From: Agathobacter sp.
Lineage (GTDB): Bacteria; Bacillota; Clostridia; Lachnospirales; Lachnospiraceae
Length of the DNA: 64,000 nucleotides
Direction of reading: 5' to 3'
Assembly (NCBI GenBank): GCA_022769125.1
Contig: JALEKN010000029.1
Span: 62,001-126,000, forward strand
Position numbers and translations under genes: made by a program. Below are positions 19,794 through 29,834 of the stretch, in pieces. The notes under the pieces were generated by a model. The model made no database searches, was not told where the DNA came from, and worked only from the letters and a program-made list of their open reading frames with translations. How positions within the stretch are numbered: position 1 is the stretch's first letter; the number at the start of each line of letters is the position of its first letter.

Positions 19794-19796
19794 ACG

Positions 19797-19836
19797 AAAA
19801 AGACTGCCACCTCGAAACCTCTCCGAAGTGACAGCC
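19797..19836 (-). terminator. Rho-independent terminator after spoVG
   Basis: On the minus strand GGCTGTCACTTCG pairs with CGAGGTGGCAGTC (13 pairs, three of them G-U) and is followed by TTTTT. Confidence 0.8.
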
Positions 19837-19878
19837 ATTATCCATGGTTCTAATTATATCTGCATGCCCGCAGATGCA

Positions 19879-20145
19879 TCATGCCTCATCTGCAAGTTCC
19901 TCGTGATACCGCTCAAGAATCAGATTCTGAAGCTGTTCCCGCGTCCCGGAATTAATCGGGTGTGCAATATCCCGATACTCTCCATCACTTGCCTTTCTGC
20001 TCGGCATTGCAATAAACAGACCTTTCTCTCCATCAATGACCTTAATGTCATGTACCACAAGTTCATCATCAATCGTAATGGAAACTACCGCTTTCAGCTT
20101 ACCTTCTTTTTCTACTTTGCGGATACGCACATCTGTTATCTGCAT
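19879..20145 (-). CDS. spoVG: Septation regulator SpoVG
   Basis: An 88-residue SpoVG, a small nucleic-acid-binding regulator linked to septation and sporulation in Bacillus and to virulence genes in other Firmicutes. It begins [20 protein letters not shown] and holds the conserved [10 protein letters not shown] and RDIAHPINS. The ATG at 20145 fits the family start and lies about 9 bases after GGGGG; a second ATG 9 bases upstream is directly attached to that site and is less likely. It lies 24 bases after glgD and may share its transcript. Confidence 0.95.
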   Translation of the reverse strand: MQITDVRIRKVEKEGKLKAVVSITIDDELVVHDIKVIDGEKGLFIAMPSRKASDGEYRDIAHPINSGTREQLQNLILERYHEELADEA

Positions 20146-20169
20146 ATCTTCCATCCCCCTTTTACGCGA

Positions 20170-21288
20170 TTACAATATATAGCGCTCATTCTTCTCTGAT
20201 ACGATCTTGATACCATCGTCCCCACAATAATATGTATTCGGCATCAAAGTTCCGTTGCTCTCCACGATACAGTTCTCTACATGTGTGTTGTCCCCGATAT
20301 ATGCTCCATTCAGGATAATGGAATTCTTGATCACACAATTCTTCCCGACGAATACCTGCTTGAACAATATCGAATTCTCCACCTTGCTGTTGATGATACA
20401 GCCGCTGGAGATCAGGCTGTTGCTGACCTCTGATCCAACGTTATATTTTGCCGGTGGAAGGTCATCTACCTTAGAGTATATCTTAGGGTCCTGACGGAAA
20501 AAGAAGTTTCTCACATCCGGTTTGAGGAAATCCATGTTCGTCTGGTAATAATCCTCTACTGATGCGATGTTATTCCAGTATGTCTTTATCTTAAATCCAA
20601 AGATACGCTTCACACTGCGATAACGTACCAGAATATCATTGACAAAGTCATACCTGTTCTCCTCTGCTGCCTTCTCAAGCATCTCGATCAGCTGGCGGCG
20701 GCGGATCACATACACACCGGTCGACACTGTGTTGGACTGTGCGACAAGCGGTTTCTCCTCGAAGTCAATGATACGGGATTCCTCGTTCATTTTGACAACG
20801 CCAAAACGACTGACATCACTCTGGGTCGGCATGTCTTTGCAGACAACTGTGATATCGGCCTTTTTCTCTACATGGTAATCCAGAATCTCATTGTAATCCA
20901 TCTTGTAAACGCAGTCGCCGCTCGAAATGATAACGTATGGCTCATGGCGTCTCTTCAAGAAGTCAATATTCTGATAGATTGCATCTGCTGTTCCGCGATA
21001 CCAATCACTGTTTTCCGCAGTCACAGTTGGCGTAAACAGATATAAACCGCCCTGTTTTCTTCCGAAATCCCACCACTTAGAAGAGCTTAAATGTTCATTC
21101 AGTGATCGGGAATTGTATTGTGTCAGCACCGCAACTGTCTGAACATGTGAATTACTCATGTTGCTGAGTGCAAAGTCGATGCATCGGAAGCTTCCTCCGA
21201 CCGGCATTGCGGAAATCGCGCGTTTACGGGACAGTTCTCTCATCCGGTTGCTGTTGCCACCTGCTAAAATTATACCGATTGCTTTCAT
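20170..21288 (-). CDS. glgD: Glucose-1-phosphate adenylyltransferase subunit GlgD
   Basis: A 372-residue nucleotidyltransferase plus left-handed beta-helix protein. GlgD forms a heteromer with GlgC to make ADP-glucose for glycogen. The N-terminal loop reads LAGGNSNRM rather than the catalytic GGxGxRL, in keeping with GlgD being mainly a regulatory subunit. The helix repeats are seen in the last 100 residues ([20 protein letters not shown]). Its ATG overlaps the glgC TGA stop as ATGA, so the two are translationally coupled. Confidence 0.93.
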   Translation of the reverse strand: MKAIGIILAGGNSNRMRELSRKRAISAMPVGGSFRCIDFALSNMSNSHVQTVAVLTQYNSRSLNEHLSSSKWWDFGRKQGGLYLFTPTVTAENSDWYRGTADAIYQNIDFLKRRHEPYVIISSGDCVYKMDYNEILDYHVEKKADITVVCKDMPTQSDVSRFGVVKMNEESRIIDFEEKPLVAQSNTVSTGVYVIRRRQLIEMLEKAAEENRYDFVNDILVRYRSVKRIFGFKIKTYWNNIASVEDYYQTNMDFLKPDVRNFFFRQDPKIYSKVDDLPPAKYNVGSEVSNSLISSGCIINSKVENSILFKQVFVGKNCVIKNSIILNGAYIGDNTHVENCIVESNGTLMPNTYYCGDDGIKIVSEKNERYIL

Positions 21289-22559
21289 TTATTGTCACCT
21301 GCCTTAATGATTACTTCTCCGCCAAGCAGAACGTTGTCCGGGTAGTCGGATTTGTCCGTAACACCGGAGATTGCAGTATTCTTGCCGATTTTTACTCCAT
21401 CCGGTATCACAGAGTTCTCACCAATGGTAACAAGACCAAAGGAGTAAATGCTTGCATTGAGCTTATTCGGAGCTTCCTCACCGATTCCAAGCTCGGCCTG
21501 GTTTCCGACTCTGCAGTTCTCTGCAACGATTGCCTTTGTAATATTTGTATTCTCCCCGATCACGGTATCCTTCATGATGATAGAGTCCCTTACTACCGTT
21601 CCCCGGCCGATCTGGACATTCGGCCCAATGACAGAATTGATGACGGTTCCGTATATCTCGGAAGCTTCCCCGATGATACTCTTTTCAATATAGGCTTCCG
21701 ATGCAATATACTGGGGTTCGATCGTATCACACTTCGTGTAGATCTTCCAATATTCCTCATAGAGGTTGAATTCCGGAATCAGGTCTATCAGTTCCATGTT
21801 TGCTTCCCAATATGAGCCAAGAGTTCCGACATCCTTCCAATAGCCGTTGAACTCATAAGCAAACATCCGTTTCTGATGTTCGAAGCAATACGGAATAATA
21901 TGTTTTCCAAAATCACAGCTCTGCTGGTCTTTCATTGCAATAAGTGCATCCCGAAGCACCGGCCATGAGAATATGTAAATGCCCATAGATGCAAGGTTGC
22001 TCCTTGGGTTCTGCGGCTTTTCCTCAAACTCTGTGATCCTCTTATCTTCATCCGCGATCACAATACCAAATCGACTGGCTTCCTCAAGTGGGACCGGCAT
22101 TGTTGCGATGGTAACGTCTGCATGATTTTCCTTATGGAAGTCGAGCATTACCTCGTAATCCATCTTGTAGATATGATCTCCGGAAAGGATCAGCACATAG
22201 TCCGGATTGTAAGTCTCCATATAGCGCAGGTTCTGGTAGATTGCATTTGCGGTACCGGTATACCACTCGCTGTTCGTGCTTCTCTCATATGGCGGCAGCA
22301 CGGTTACTCCACCGTTGTTGCGGTCAAGATCCCACGGAATACCAATTCCGATATGTGTGTTAAGCCTAAGCGGCTGATATTGTGTCAACACACCGACTGT
22401 GTCAATTCCAGAATTAATGCAGTTGCTCAAAGGGAAGTCTATGATCCGGTACTTGCCCCCGAATGAGACTGCAGGTTTTGCAACATCTGCGGTCAATACC
22501 CCAAGTCTGCTTCCCTGCCCGCCGGCCAGAAGCATGGCTATCATTTCTTTTTTAATCAC
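21285..22559 (-). CDS. glgC: Glucose-1-phosphate adenylyltransferase, catalytic subunit
   Basis: A 424-residue enzyme that makes ADP-glucose from ATP and glucose-1-phosphate, the first step of glycogen synthesis. It has the catalytic loop [11 protein letters not shown], the substrate segments [10 protein letters not shown] and FEEKP, and a C-terminal beta-helix with hexapeptide repeats ([16 protein letters not shown]). The start is the GTG at 22559, preceded by AAGGAG at a spacing of 7; the open frame upstream of it lacks family sequence. It has a promoter with a good extended -10 about 110 bases upstream. Confidence 0.95.
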   Translation of the reverse strand: MIKKEMIAMLLAGGQGSRLGVLTADVAKPAVSFGGKYRIIDFPLSNCINSGIDTVGVLTQYQPLRLNTHIGIGIPWDLDRNNGGVTVLPPYERSTNSEWYTGTANAIYQNLRYMETYNPDYVLILSGDHIYKMDYEVMLDFHKENHADVTIATMPVPLEEASRFGIVIADEDKRITEFEEKPQNPRSNLASMGIYIFSWPVLRDALIAMKDQQSCDFGKHIIPYCFEHQKRMFAYEFNGYWKDVGTLGSYWEANMELIDLIPEFNLYEEYWKIYTKCDTIEPQYIASEAYIEKSIIGEASEIYGTVINSVIGPNVQIGRGTVVRDSIIMKDTVIGENTNITKAIVAENCRVGNQAELGIGEEAPNKLNASIYSFGLVTIGENSVIPDGVKIGKNTAISGVTDKSDYPDNVLLGGEVIIKAGDNK

Positions 22560-22668
22560 GTTATCACTCCTTGTATCATACTTTATGGACATACCCTACT
22601 TCATGTGTATGCCGTACTTTACAGATAATACCAAATATGGCTACTTCTGTCTGTGTATTATTATGTTT

Positions 22669-22697
22669 ATTATAGCATGAGCGTCTCCCTCATTCAA
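22669..22697 (-). promoter_or_regulatory. Promoter of glgC-glgD
   Basis: -35 TTGAAT (22692-22697), 17-base spacer, extended -10 TGCTATAAT (hexamer 22669-22674). The leader is about 100 bases. The 22560-22850 gap otherwise holds only this and the murC promoter. Confidence 0.65.
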
Positions 22698-22780
22698 CAT
22701 TTTTCACAATTTTTCGTATACCTTATGGAAATTTTTGACATTTTCCACAATATTTACTCCCTTTCCATCTGTTCTTTTCA

Positions 22781-22809
22781 TTTGCAAATTACAAGAATAC
22801 GGTTATAAT
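22781..22809 (+). promoter_or_regulatory. Likely murC promoter
   Basis: -10 TATAAT (22804-22809) with a weak -35 TTTGCA (22781-22786) at 17 bases, or TTGCAA one base later at 16. It is 42 bases before the murC ATG. Confidence 0.5.
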
Positions 22810-22850
22810 TATAAGGAAGTAATTCAAATAATCATGGGCAGGTAACATTT

Positions 22851-24230
22851 ATGTATAAATTAAATTTTCATCATCCGATACACGTTCACTTCATCGGAAT
22901 CGGCGGCATCAGCATGAGCGGACTCGCTGAGATCTTAGCCGAGGAAGGATTTACCATATCCGGCTCCGACTCCAAGGAATCCGACCTGACACGCCATCTT
23001 AGTGAAAAAGGTATACAGATTTATTATGGGCAATGCGCCGATAACATCCAGGACGGCATTGACCTTGTTGTATATACGGCAGCTATCCGTGAGGATAACC
23101 CGGAATGGCAGGCCGCAAAGCAGAAGCAGATTCCTATGCTGACACGTGCTGAGCTTCTCGGTCAGATCATGGACAATTACGAGCAGTCCATCGCCGTTGC
23201 CGGCACACACGGAAAGACCACTACGACTTCCATGATCAGCCAGATCCTGCTTGCAGCAGATGCAGATCCAACCATTTCCGTGGGAGGTATTCTCGAAGCT
23301 CTTGGCGGCAATCTTCGCGTCGGAGGCTCCGAGACTTTCCTTACCGAAGCATGTGAATACACCAACAGTTTTTTGAATTTCCGTCCAAAGTACAGCATCA
23401 TTCTCAATGTCGAAGCGGAGCATTTGGATTTCTTTAAAGACCTCGCCGATGTGCGTCACTCCTTCCGGCTTTTTGCAGAGAACACAAAGTCTGATGGGGC
23501 ATTGATCATTAACGGGGCAATTGACAATTACGAGGAAATTTCCGGTGGTCTTTCCTGCAACGTTGTCACCTTTGGTCTGGATGCAAAAAACGACTTTTCT
23601 GCGTCTGATATTTCCTTTGATGAAAAAGGCTGTGCAGGTTTTACCGTTATGTACAGAGGCAAATCCCTTGGCACATTAAAGCTTCGTGTCCCGGGTATTC
23701 ACAACGTAGCAAATGCTCTGGCCGCTGTTGCATGCTGCACACAGGCCGGTATTTCCTTCGACCGGATGCAGGAAGGGCTTCTGGCATTCCACGGAGCAGA
23801 CCGGCGTTTCCAATACAAGGGAACGATCGATGGAATTACCATCATCGATGATTACGCCCACCATCCAACCGAGATACGTGCAACGCTCACCGCAGCAGCC
23901 AACTATCCTCACAAGCGTCTTGTATTGGTATTCCAGCCGCATACCTATTCCCGCACAAAAGCATTTCTCGATGACTTTGCGGATGTACTTTCGCTTGCAG
24001 ATGTTGTTGTCCTTGCTGATATTTACGCAGCCCGCGAAAAAAATACAATTGGAATCAGTTCACGTGACATTCTTGATAAGCTGAAAGCACACGGAACCGA
24101 ATGCTATTACTTCCCTTCTTTTGAGGAGATTGAAAAATTTTTATTGGAAAATTGTATAAACGGGGACCTGTTGATAACTATGGGAGCCGGAAACGTTGTA
24201 GAAATAGGCGAAGCACTCCTCGGCAAATAA
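22851..24230 (+). CDS. murC: UDP-N-acetylmuramate-L-alanine ligase
   Basis: A 459-residue Mur ligase that adds L-alanine to UDP-N-acetylmuramate in the cytoplasm. The N-terminal nucleotide-sugar motif IGIGGISMSGLAEIL, the ATP loop AGTHGKTTTTSMI, and the late DDYAHHPTEIRATL, which is diagnostic for MurC, are all present. The ATG has AGGT about 8 bases upstream. A strong terminator follows, so it appears to be a single-gene unit next to the DnaD/DnaI replication pair. Confidence 0.97.
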   Translation: MYKLNFHHPIHVHFIGIGGISMSGLAEILAEEGFTISGSDSKESDLTRHLSEKGIQIYYGQCADNIQDGIDLVVYTAAIREDNPEWQAAKQKQIPMLTRAELLGQIMDNYEQSIAVAGTHGKTTTTSMISQILLAADADPTISVGGILEALGGNLRVGGSETFLTEACEYTNSFLNFRPKYSIILNVEAEHLDFFKDLADVRHSFRLFAENTKSDGALIINGAIDNYEEISGGLSCNVVTFGLDAKNDFSASDISFDEKGCAGFTVMYRGKSLGTLKLRVPGIHNVANALAAVACCTQAGISFDRMQEGLLAFHGADRRFQYKGTIDGITIIDDYAHHPTEIRATLTAAANYPHKRLVLVFQPHTYSRTKAFLDDFADVLSLADVVVLADIYAAREKNTIGISSRDILDKLKAHGTECYYFPSFEEIEKFLLENCINGDLLITMGAGNVVEIGEALLGK

Positions 24231-24241
24231 TTATCCACATT

Positions 24242-24290
24242 ATCCACACTGTATTTGTTGATTATCTTCAACAAACGGTGTGGATTTTTT
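24242..24290 (+). terminator. Rho-independent terminator of murC
   Basis: ATCCACAC (24242-24249) pairs with GTGTGGAT (24278-24285), with an inner TTGTTGA/TCAACAA stem, followed by TTTTTT. Confidence 0.85.
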
Positions 24291-24416
24291 ATAACTTTGT
24301 GCATGCCCATTTTATCCGTATACCCCGATTTTATACATCATTTTGTCCACGTTATCCACATTACGGCATGTTGGCAAAATGCCTTGTTTTTTCGCTATTT
24401 TCGGGCTTTTTTCTGC

Positions 24417-24445
24417 TTTTCAATGGATATGCTTTGTGCTATAAT
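24417..24445 (+). promoter_or_regulatory. Extended -10 promoter of the dnaD-domain operon
   Basis: TGCTATAAT (hexamer 24440-24445) with a poor -35 TTTTCA (24417-24422). The leader to the ATG at 24513 is about 60 bases. Confidence 0.5.
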
Positions 24446-24512
24446 TGCTGACAGACTGGTCGAGACCTATATGCAACTTCGGCCGACTTATCTGACAGAA
24501 AGAGGGAATACT

Positions 24513-25637
24513 ATGGCAACCATTCAACTACACAGTGATTGTCCTAATTCTATAACTTGCATCCCAAATATTTTTATTGACCGATATATGCCGGAAGCAA
24601 ATGGGGAATTTGTGAAGGTATATCTGTATTTACTTAGAAATCTGAACAGCAACACGGCTGAGTGCTCAATCTCCGCGATCGCTGACTGCTTTAACCATAC
24701 CGAAAAAGATGTTTTGCGTGCATTAAAGTATTGGGAGCGCATGCATCTGCTTTTACTCGGCTACGGACCAGACAAGGTGCTCTGTGATATCACGCTCCTG
24801 TCCCCGCTCAGCGATTATAAGGAATATTCTGCCTCTGTATCCGCAGCGCCGCAGGTGGCTTCTGCCCCAGCGTCCGATGCAACGGATTCCACAGCTGCTT
24901 TGACCAAGAAGCCACAAGCCGCAGTTATCTCAAAAACAACTTCCCGCAGGGATTATACCTTGGATGAGGTGAAGGAATTCCGCCAGAATCCGAATATTTC
25001 CGAACTTTTCTTTATCATCGAGACTTACTTAAAGCACCCGATGGCCACAACCGACATCAACACAGTTCTGTATTGGTATGACGAGCTTCATTTTTCTACC
25101 GAGCTTATTGTTTTTCTTGTCGAGTATTGCATCAGTGAAGGACATTCAAGTATGCACTACATGGACAAGGTTGCCCTGCGCTGGAGCGAGGACAAGATCA
25201 CGACCGTTGCTGAGGCGAAGGAAAATACCGCCGAGCGCAGCAAGATCTATTATGGTGTCATGAAGGCGATGGGTATCACCGGACGAAAGCTGGTGGATGC
25301 AGAGGTTGCCATGATCCGCAAATGGACCAGCGAGTATGGCTTTGATCTGGCACTGATCGGTGAAGCCTGTAGCAGAACGATTGCTGCTACGAACCAGCCG
25401 AGTTTTAAGTATGCCGATTCTATCATGAATAGTTGGCACAAAAATCATGTACATACTATGGATGATGTCAAGCAGCTGGATGCCGCTTTTGGCAAGGAGA
25501 AGAAGGCGGCTGCTTCCGGCACCGCCACATCAGGCAAGACAGTTACTGTGACAAGAAACAAATTCAACAATTTCAGCCAGCGCGATTATGACTATGATCA
25601 GCTTGAGCGCATGGCTCTGACAACAAGTGTTCACTAA
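24513..25637 (+). CDS. DnaD-domain replication initiation protein
   Basis: A 374-residue protein. The N-terminal part (about 20-95) resembles the DnaD winged-helix region (NGEFVKVYLYLLRNLN to KYWERMHLLLL). A low-complexity Ala/Ser linker follows near 110-140. The C-terminal DnaB_2/DnaD-type helical module (about 155-290) has PNISELFFIIETYL and YCISEGHSSMHYMDKVALRW. Proteins of this class help load the replicative helicase in Firmicutes. The ATG at 24513 has GAGGGA upstream; the long open frame before it crosses the promoter. The DnaC/DnaI-like gene follows after 20 bases, which supports a replication role. Confidence 0.85.
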   Translation: MATIQLHSDCPNSITCIPNIFIDRYMPEANGEFVKVYLYLLRNLNSNTAECSISAIADCFNHTEKDVLRALKYWERMHLLLLGYGPDKVLCDITLLSPLSDYKEYSASVSAAPQVASAPASDATDSTAALTKKPQAAVISKTTSRRDYTLDEVKEFRQNPNISELFFIIETYLKHPMATTDINTVLYWYDELHFSTELIVFLVEYCISEGHSSMHYMDKVALRWSEDKITTVAEAKENTAERSKIYYGVMKAMGITGRKLVDAEVAMIRKWTSEYGFDLALIGEACSRTIAATNQPSFKYADSIMNSWHKNHVHTMDDVKQLDAAFGKEKKAAASGTATSGKTVTVTRNKFNNFSQRDYDYDQLERMALTTSVH

Positions 25638-25657
25638 TTCCGGAGGATACCGCTGTA

Positions 25658-26641
25658 ATGGCTCTTAGCAATTCACAATACGATGAGATCATGCGTGGCT
25701 ATGATGCCCGCAGATTAAAGAATAAGCGCATATTGGATGAGCGCACGCGCCTTGCCTACCTGAAAGAGCCGCGTCTGGAGGAGATTGATCATGCAATTTC
25801 TTCTTGTTCTGTTGCATGCGCAAGGAAGTTGTTAGATGGCGATCGTGCCGCACTTAACCAGCTGCATGCTGAGATTGCCGATTACCGTATGGAGCGGGAG
25901 GCTCTCTTGCAGCGTCTCGGATACCCATCCGATTACTTTGAGCCGGTCTATACCTGTCCCGATTGCAAGGATACCGGATATATCGACGGGCAAAAGTGCC
26001 ACTGTTTAAAGCAGGCGATCATCAACTGCATCTATACACAGTCCAACATCCGTGAGATTTTGGAGAGGGAGAACTTTGGTACATTTTCCTACGCTTATTA
26101 CTCGGATTCTGACCGCAATCCTGCCACAGGACTTACCTCCCTTGAGACGATCCGAAATGCAGTTGCTGAGTGTCACAAGTTTATTGACAATTTTGACAAC
26201 AAACCAAAGAATCTGTTTCTATATGGCGAAACAGGTGTTGGCAAAACATTTCTGTCCAATTGCGTGGCAAAGGAACTTTTGGATAAAAGCTACTCAGTTA
26301 TCTACTTTACAGCGTTTCAGTTATTTGATATATTAAGCAAGGGCGTTTTTGACAAAGACGCCGATGCTATTGCGGCACATCAGAATATATTTGATTGTGA
26401 CCTTCTTATTATCGACGACCTGGGTACGGAGCTGTCCAACAGCTTTACGACATCCCAGCTCTTCTTGTGTGTGAATGAGCGGATTTTGCGACACAAGTCC
26501 ACCATCATATCCACCAACCTAAGTATGAACCAGATCGCAGATATTTACTCGGAACGTACTTTATCCCGTATTTTAAGCAGTTACACCACCATCAAGCTTT
26601 TCGGTGACGACATTCGCATTCGCAAACGTCAGTCACATTAA
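25658..26641 (+). CDS. DnaC/DnaI-like helicase loader ATPase
   Basis: A 327-residue AAA+ protein. A zinc-ribbon-like cluster TCPDCKDTGYIDGQKCHC lies at about 92-109, as in primosomal DnaI. The ATPase domain has Walker A GETGVGKTFLSNC near 190, Walker B LLIIDDLGTE, and the sensor/arginine region SERTLSRIL. The likely role is to load the DnaB-type helicase at origins or stalled forks together with the preceding DnaD protein. GGAGG lies about 10 bases before the start. The IstB transposition ATPase is related, but no transposase is near and the zinc cluster favours DnaI. Confidence 0.88.
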   Translation: MALSNSQYDEIMRGYDARRLKNKRILDERTRLAYLKEPRLEEIDHAISSCSVACARKLLDGDRAALNQLHAEIADYRMEREALLQRLGYPSDYFEPVYTCPDCKDTGYIDGQKCHCLKQAIINCIYTQSNIREILERENFGTFSYAYYSDSDRNPATGLTSLETIRNAVAECHKFIDNFDNKPKNLFLYGETGVGKTFLSNCVAKELLDKSYSVIYFTAFQLFDILSKGVFDKDADAIAAHQNIFDCDLLIIDDLGTELSNSFTTSQLFLCVNERILRHKSTIISTNLSMNQIADIYSERTLSRILSSYTTIKLFGDDIRIRKRQSH

Positions 26642-26671
26642 AGTATAAATAATTCATATGGAGGATTCATC

Positions 26672-27862
26672 ATGCCGAATGACGAAAGAATTTTAGAGAC
26701 GATGCCGAAGGGGACCTTAGGAATTATTCCTACGGACAGTTGTACAGAACTTGGCAAGAAAGTTGACCAATACCTGAACAAATGGCGCGAGAACCGCGAA
26801 CATCAGCATCAGAACGAAATCGCTTTTAAGGATTATCACAAGGATAGCTACATCATCCATCCGTACACCCCACGCTTTGGTTCCGGAGAGGCCAAATGCG
26901 TGATCAACCAGTCTGTCCGCGGATACGATCTCTACATCATGGTTGATGTTACCAACTACAGTCTGACCTACTCTGTATGCGGACATACCAACCATATGTC
27001 GCCGGATGATCATTTTGCCGATTTAAAGCGTGTCATTGCAGCTGTTGGTGGAAAGGCCCGCCGCATTACTGTAATCCTTCCATTCTTATATGAGAGTCGT
27101 CAGCACAGACGTACCGGGCGTGAGTCCTTAGACTGCCCGATTGCGCTTCAGGAGCTGATCAACATGGGTGTTGATAACATCATCACATTCGATGCGCATG
27201 ATCCACGTGTCGTAAATGCGATCCCGTTGAACGGATTCGAGAACGTAATGCCTTCTTACCAGTTTATCAAGGGTATCTTAAAGAACGTAAAGGATCTTAC
27301 CTTGGATTCCGATCATCTTATGATCATCAGCCCGGATGAGGGTGCTACCAACCGTGCAATCTATCTTGCCAATGTGCTTGGTGTAGATATGGGTATGTTT
27401 TATAAACGCCGTGATTACAGCAAGATCGTAAACGGCCGCAATCCGATCGTCGCACATGAGTTTTTAGGTTCTAACGTAGAGGGCAAGGACGTATTCATTA
27501 TCGATGATATGATTTCCTCCGGAGAGAGCATGATCGATACTGCAAGAGAATTAAAAGAGCGCAAGGCAAACCGCATCTTTGTTGTTTCTACTTTCGGATT
27601 ATTTACAAACGGATTTGCAGCTTTTGACAAGGCATATGAGGATGGACTGATTTACCGTGTTGTCACAACTAACCTGATCTACCAGTCACCAGAGCTTCTC
27701 TCTAAGGAATATTACATTAGCTGCGACATGAGTAAGTACATTGCCTATCTTATTGATACACTTAACCATGATGCATCTATCAGCGATCTGCTCAACCCGT
27801 ATGACCGCATCAAGAACTTCGTGCAGAAGTACAAAGATGAGCAGGCACAGAATCAACAGTAA
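26672..27862 (+). CDS. prs: Ribose-phosphate pyrophosphokinase (PRPP synthetase), long form
   Basis: A 396-residue phosphoribosyltransferase-fold protein, longer than the usual 310-320 residue Prs. It should make PRPP from ribose-5-phosphate and ATP for nucleotide, His and Trp synthesis. The PRPP-binding loop VFIIDDMISSGESMIDTA is near residues 272-289, the metal and ATP part is FDAHDPRVVN, and the flexible-loop equivalent YKRRDYSKIVNG is present. The first 60 residues are an extension. GGAGG precedes the ATG. It lies 30 bases after the helicase loader gene, possibly in the same transcript. A second, ordinary Prs elsewhere in the genome is possible. Confidence 0.87.
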   Translation: MPNDERILETMPKGTLGIIPTDSCTELGKKVDQYLNKWRENREHQHQNEIAFKDYHKDSYIIHPYTPRFGSGEAKCVINQSVRGYDLYIMVDVTNYSLTYSVCGHTNHMSPDDHFADLKRVIAAVGGKARRITVILPFLYESRQHRRTGRESLDCPIALQELINMGVDNIITFDAHDPRVVNAIPLNGFENVMPSYQFIKGILKNVKDLTLDSDHLMIISPDEGATNRAIYLANVLGVDMGMFYKRRDYSKIVNGRNPIVAHEFLGSNVEGKDVFIIDDMISSGESMIDTARELKERKANRIFVVSTFGLFTNGFAAFDKAYEDGLIYRVVTTNLIYQSPELLSKEYYISCDMSKYIAYLIDTLNHDASISDLLNPYDRIKNFVQKYKDEQAQNQQ

Positions 27863-27883
27863 TTAAATAATTATTTATACAGA

Positions 27884-27914
27884 GAAGTGCTGCCGGATGA
27901 CCCGGCAGCGCTTC
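27884..27914 (+). terminator. Hairpin after prs
   Basis: GAAGTGCTGCCGG (27884-27896) pairs with CCGGCAGCGCTTC (27902-27914), one G-U pair. Only a short T-rich tail follows, so it may be a terminator or an RNA-stabilising end. Confidence 0.6.
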
Positions 27915-27969
27915 TTATGTCATGCAATATTAAATATAAGAAAATCGGTCAAATAGTAATAAACCTTGC

Positions 27970-28013
27970 AAAAAGCCCCATGCTGTGGATATCATCCATA
28001 GCATGAGGCTTTT
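27970..28013 (-). terminator. Terminator of the S10-spc-alpha operon
   Basis: On the minus strand after rplQ, AAAAGCCTCATGCTATGG pairs with CCACAGCATGGGGCTTTT and is followed by T. A long, nearly perfect stem; it also works on the plus strand. Confidence 0.85.
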
Positions 28014-28026
28014 GTGTTCGTAAATA

Positions 28027-28551
28027 TTAAACTAACTCAAGAACTACTTCAAGAGCTCCGTCACCCTTACGCTGACCGATCTTTACGATTCTGGTGTATC
28101 CACCATTACGTCCAGCATACTTTGGTGCAATCTCATCAAATAACTTAGCAACAAGATCAACTTCCTTGGTGCCCTTCTTGGTTCCATCGGTTGTCTTTAC
28201 AGAGTAAAGAACCTTTAACATCTCTCTTCTAGCGTGAAGACGGGAAGCGGAATCCTTCTTGATGGTCTTCTGTACTTCATCATATACGGTAACTTTCTTG
28301 CCGTCTACAACTTCTTTTACTCTCTTGCCATCTTTGTCCTTGCGAGCAACCTTAGCAGTTACGGTAACTTCTTCAAAGTTATCCTTCTCACGGATTGCAG
28401 AAGCGATAAGTCCCTCTGCGATCTTGCGAACTTCCTTAGCCTTAGCTTCGGTTGTTACAATCTTACCATTTGCGATAAGAGCTGTTACCTGACCTCTTAA
28501 TAATGCCTTTCTCTGGCTAGAGGTTCTGCTTAATTTACGATACTTTGCCAT
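28027..28551 (-). CDS. rplQ: 50S ribosomal protein L17, with insertion
   Basis: A 174-residue L17; the E. coli protein has 127. It starts MAKYRKLSRTSSQRKALLRG and ends RKGDGALEVVLELV, the conserved L17 borders. The extra length is a lysine-rich insertion at roughly residues 55-100 (VTAKVARKDKDGKRVKEVV) in the middle of the domain. L17 sits near the peptide exit tunnel. The ATG at 28551 has GGAGG 9 bases upstream. Last gene of the alpha part, followed by the operon terminator. Confidence 0.95.
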   Translation of the reverse strand: MAKYRKLSRTSSQRKALLRGQVTALIANGKIVTTEAKAKEVRKIAEGLIASAIREKDNFEEVTVTAKVARKDKDGKRVKEVVDGKKVTVYDEVQKTIKKDSASRLHARREMLKVLYSVKTTDGTKKGTKEVDLVAKLFDEIAPKYAGRNGGYTRIVKIGQRKGDGALEVVLELV

Positions 28552-28763
28552 TTTCCTTTTCCTCCATTCGTGGAACATCCGGTCATGCTCTTTGGTCTTA
28601 CTGCCAGACGTCGTATCTTGTTTTGATGCATCTAGGATACATCAGTTGCCACTCATGTATTTCTTCTTGCTGTGTTTCCACAGAAGAGGAAATCCGGACA
28701 CCTGCCGCGCTCGTCGGTCTTACCGGCTATGCCCGCTTGAGCATATATAGTCAAACGCTTTGA

Positions 28764-29723
28764 TTACTCCTCGCTGCGATTTAACTCTAATCCTAACTCT
28801 TTGAGCTTTGCCAATACTTCTTCCAGAGACTTACGTCCAAGGTTACGAACCTTCATCATGTCTTCCGGTGTTCTGTTGATCAGCTCAGCTACGGTGTTGA
28901 TTCCTGCTCTCTTCAAGCAGTTGTAAGAACGAACAGAAAGCTCAAGTTCATCGATGTTCATCTCAAGAACCTTCTCCTGTGCATCGTTCTCTTTCTCGAT
29001 CATAACCTCTGCCTGCATTGCTGCGTCAGAAAGATCGATGAACAGATTCAAATGCTCGCTAAGAACCTTAGCTGCAAGGCTTACTGCCTCATCCGGCTCT
29101 AAGGAACCATTGGTGTATACATCCAATGTAAGCTTATCATAATCTGTTACCTGTCCTACACGGGTGTTCTCTACAGTCAGATTTACTCTCTCTACCGGAG
29201 TGTAAATAGAATCTACAGCGATCACACCAATCGGTGTATCCTCTGTCTTATTCTTGTCTGCGCTGATGTATCCTCTACCCTTTGTAATTGTAAGCTCCAT
29301 GTACAACTTGCAATCTGTGCCACCATTTAAGTGTGCAATCACAAGTTCCGGATTTAAGATTTCGATATCAGAATCAACCTGGATGTCTGCCGCTGTTACA
29401 ACGCCTTCACCCTCGAATTCAATGTATGCAATCTTAGCTTCGTTTGTAGAGCTGTTGTTCCGGATTGCAAGGTTCTTGATGTTCATGATGATTTCTGTAA
29501 CATCTTCCTTTACGCCCGGAATAGAGCTGAACTCATGCAGTACGCCGTCGATCTTAACCTGGCTTACAGCAGCTCCCGGCAGAGAAGAAAGCATAATTCT
29601 TCTAAGGGAATTACCAAGTGTTGTACCATAGCCTCTCTCTAAAGGCTCAACAACAAATCTTCCATATTTTTTGTCTTCTGAAATTTCTGCAATCTCAATT
29701 TTTGGTTTTTCGAAATCGAACAC
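28764..29723 (-). CDS. rpoA: RNA polymerase subunit alpha
   Basis: A 319-residue alpha subunit. The N-terminal assembly domain has [20 protein letters not shown], and the C-terminal domain that binds UP elements and activators has [15 protein letters not shown] and [11 protein letters not shown]. The start is a GTG at 29723 with AAGGAGGG 8 bases upstream. It stands between rpsD and rplQ as usual. The 185 bases between rpoA and rplQ (28579-28763) are fairly GC-rich and I see no gene there. Confidence 0.97.
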   Translation of the reverse strand: MFDFEKPKIEIAEISEDKKYGRFVVEPLERGYGTTLGNSLRRIMLSSLPGAAVSQVKIDGVLHEFSSIPGVKEDVTEIIMNIKNLAIRNNSSTNEAKIAYIEFEGEGVVTAADIQVDSDIEILNPELVIAHLNGGTDCKLYMELTITKGRGYISADKNKTEDTPIGVIAVDSIYTPVERVNLTVENTRVGQVTDYDKLTLDVYTNGSLEPDEAVSLAAKVLSEHLNLFIDLSDAAMQAEVMIEKENDAQEKVLEMNIDELELSVRSYNCLKRAGINTVAELINRTPEDMMKVRNLGRKSLEEVLAKLKELGLELNRSEE

Positions 29724-29834
29724 TACAAAGTCCCTCCTTTTCGGGTTTCCATGCTATTTATACATAGACGCGAAATCCGCGGAATGTAAAACCACTCCAC
29801 GGCACGCGTAAGTCTGTCTTTAATTCGTCTTATT

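Noticed and set aside
24255-24512. N-terminal extension of the DnaD-domain protein
   Set aside because: It would start inside the murC terminator and cross a promoter; the ATG at 24513 has GAGGGA.
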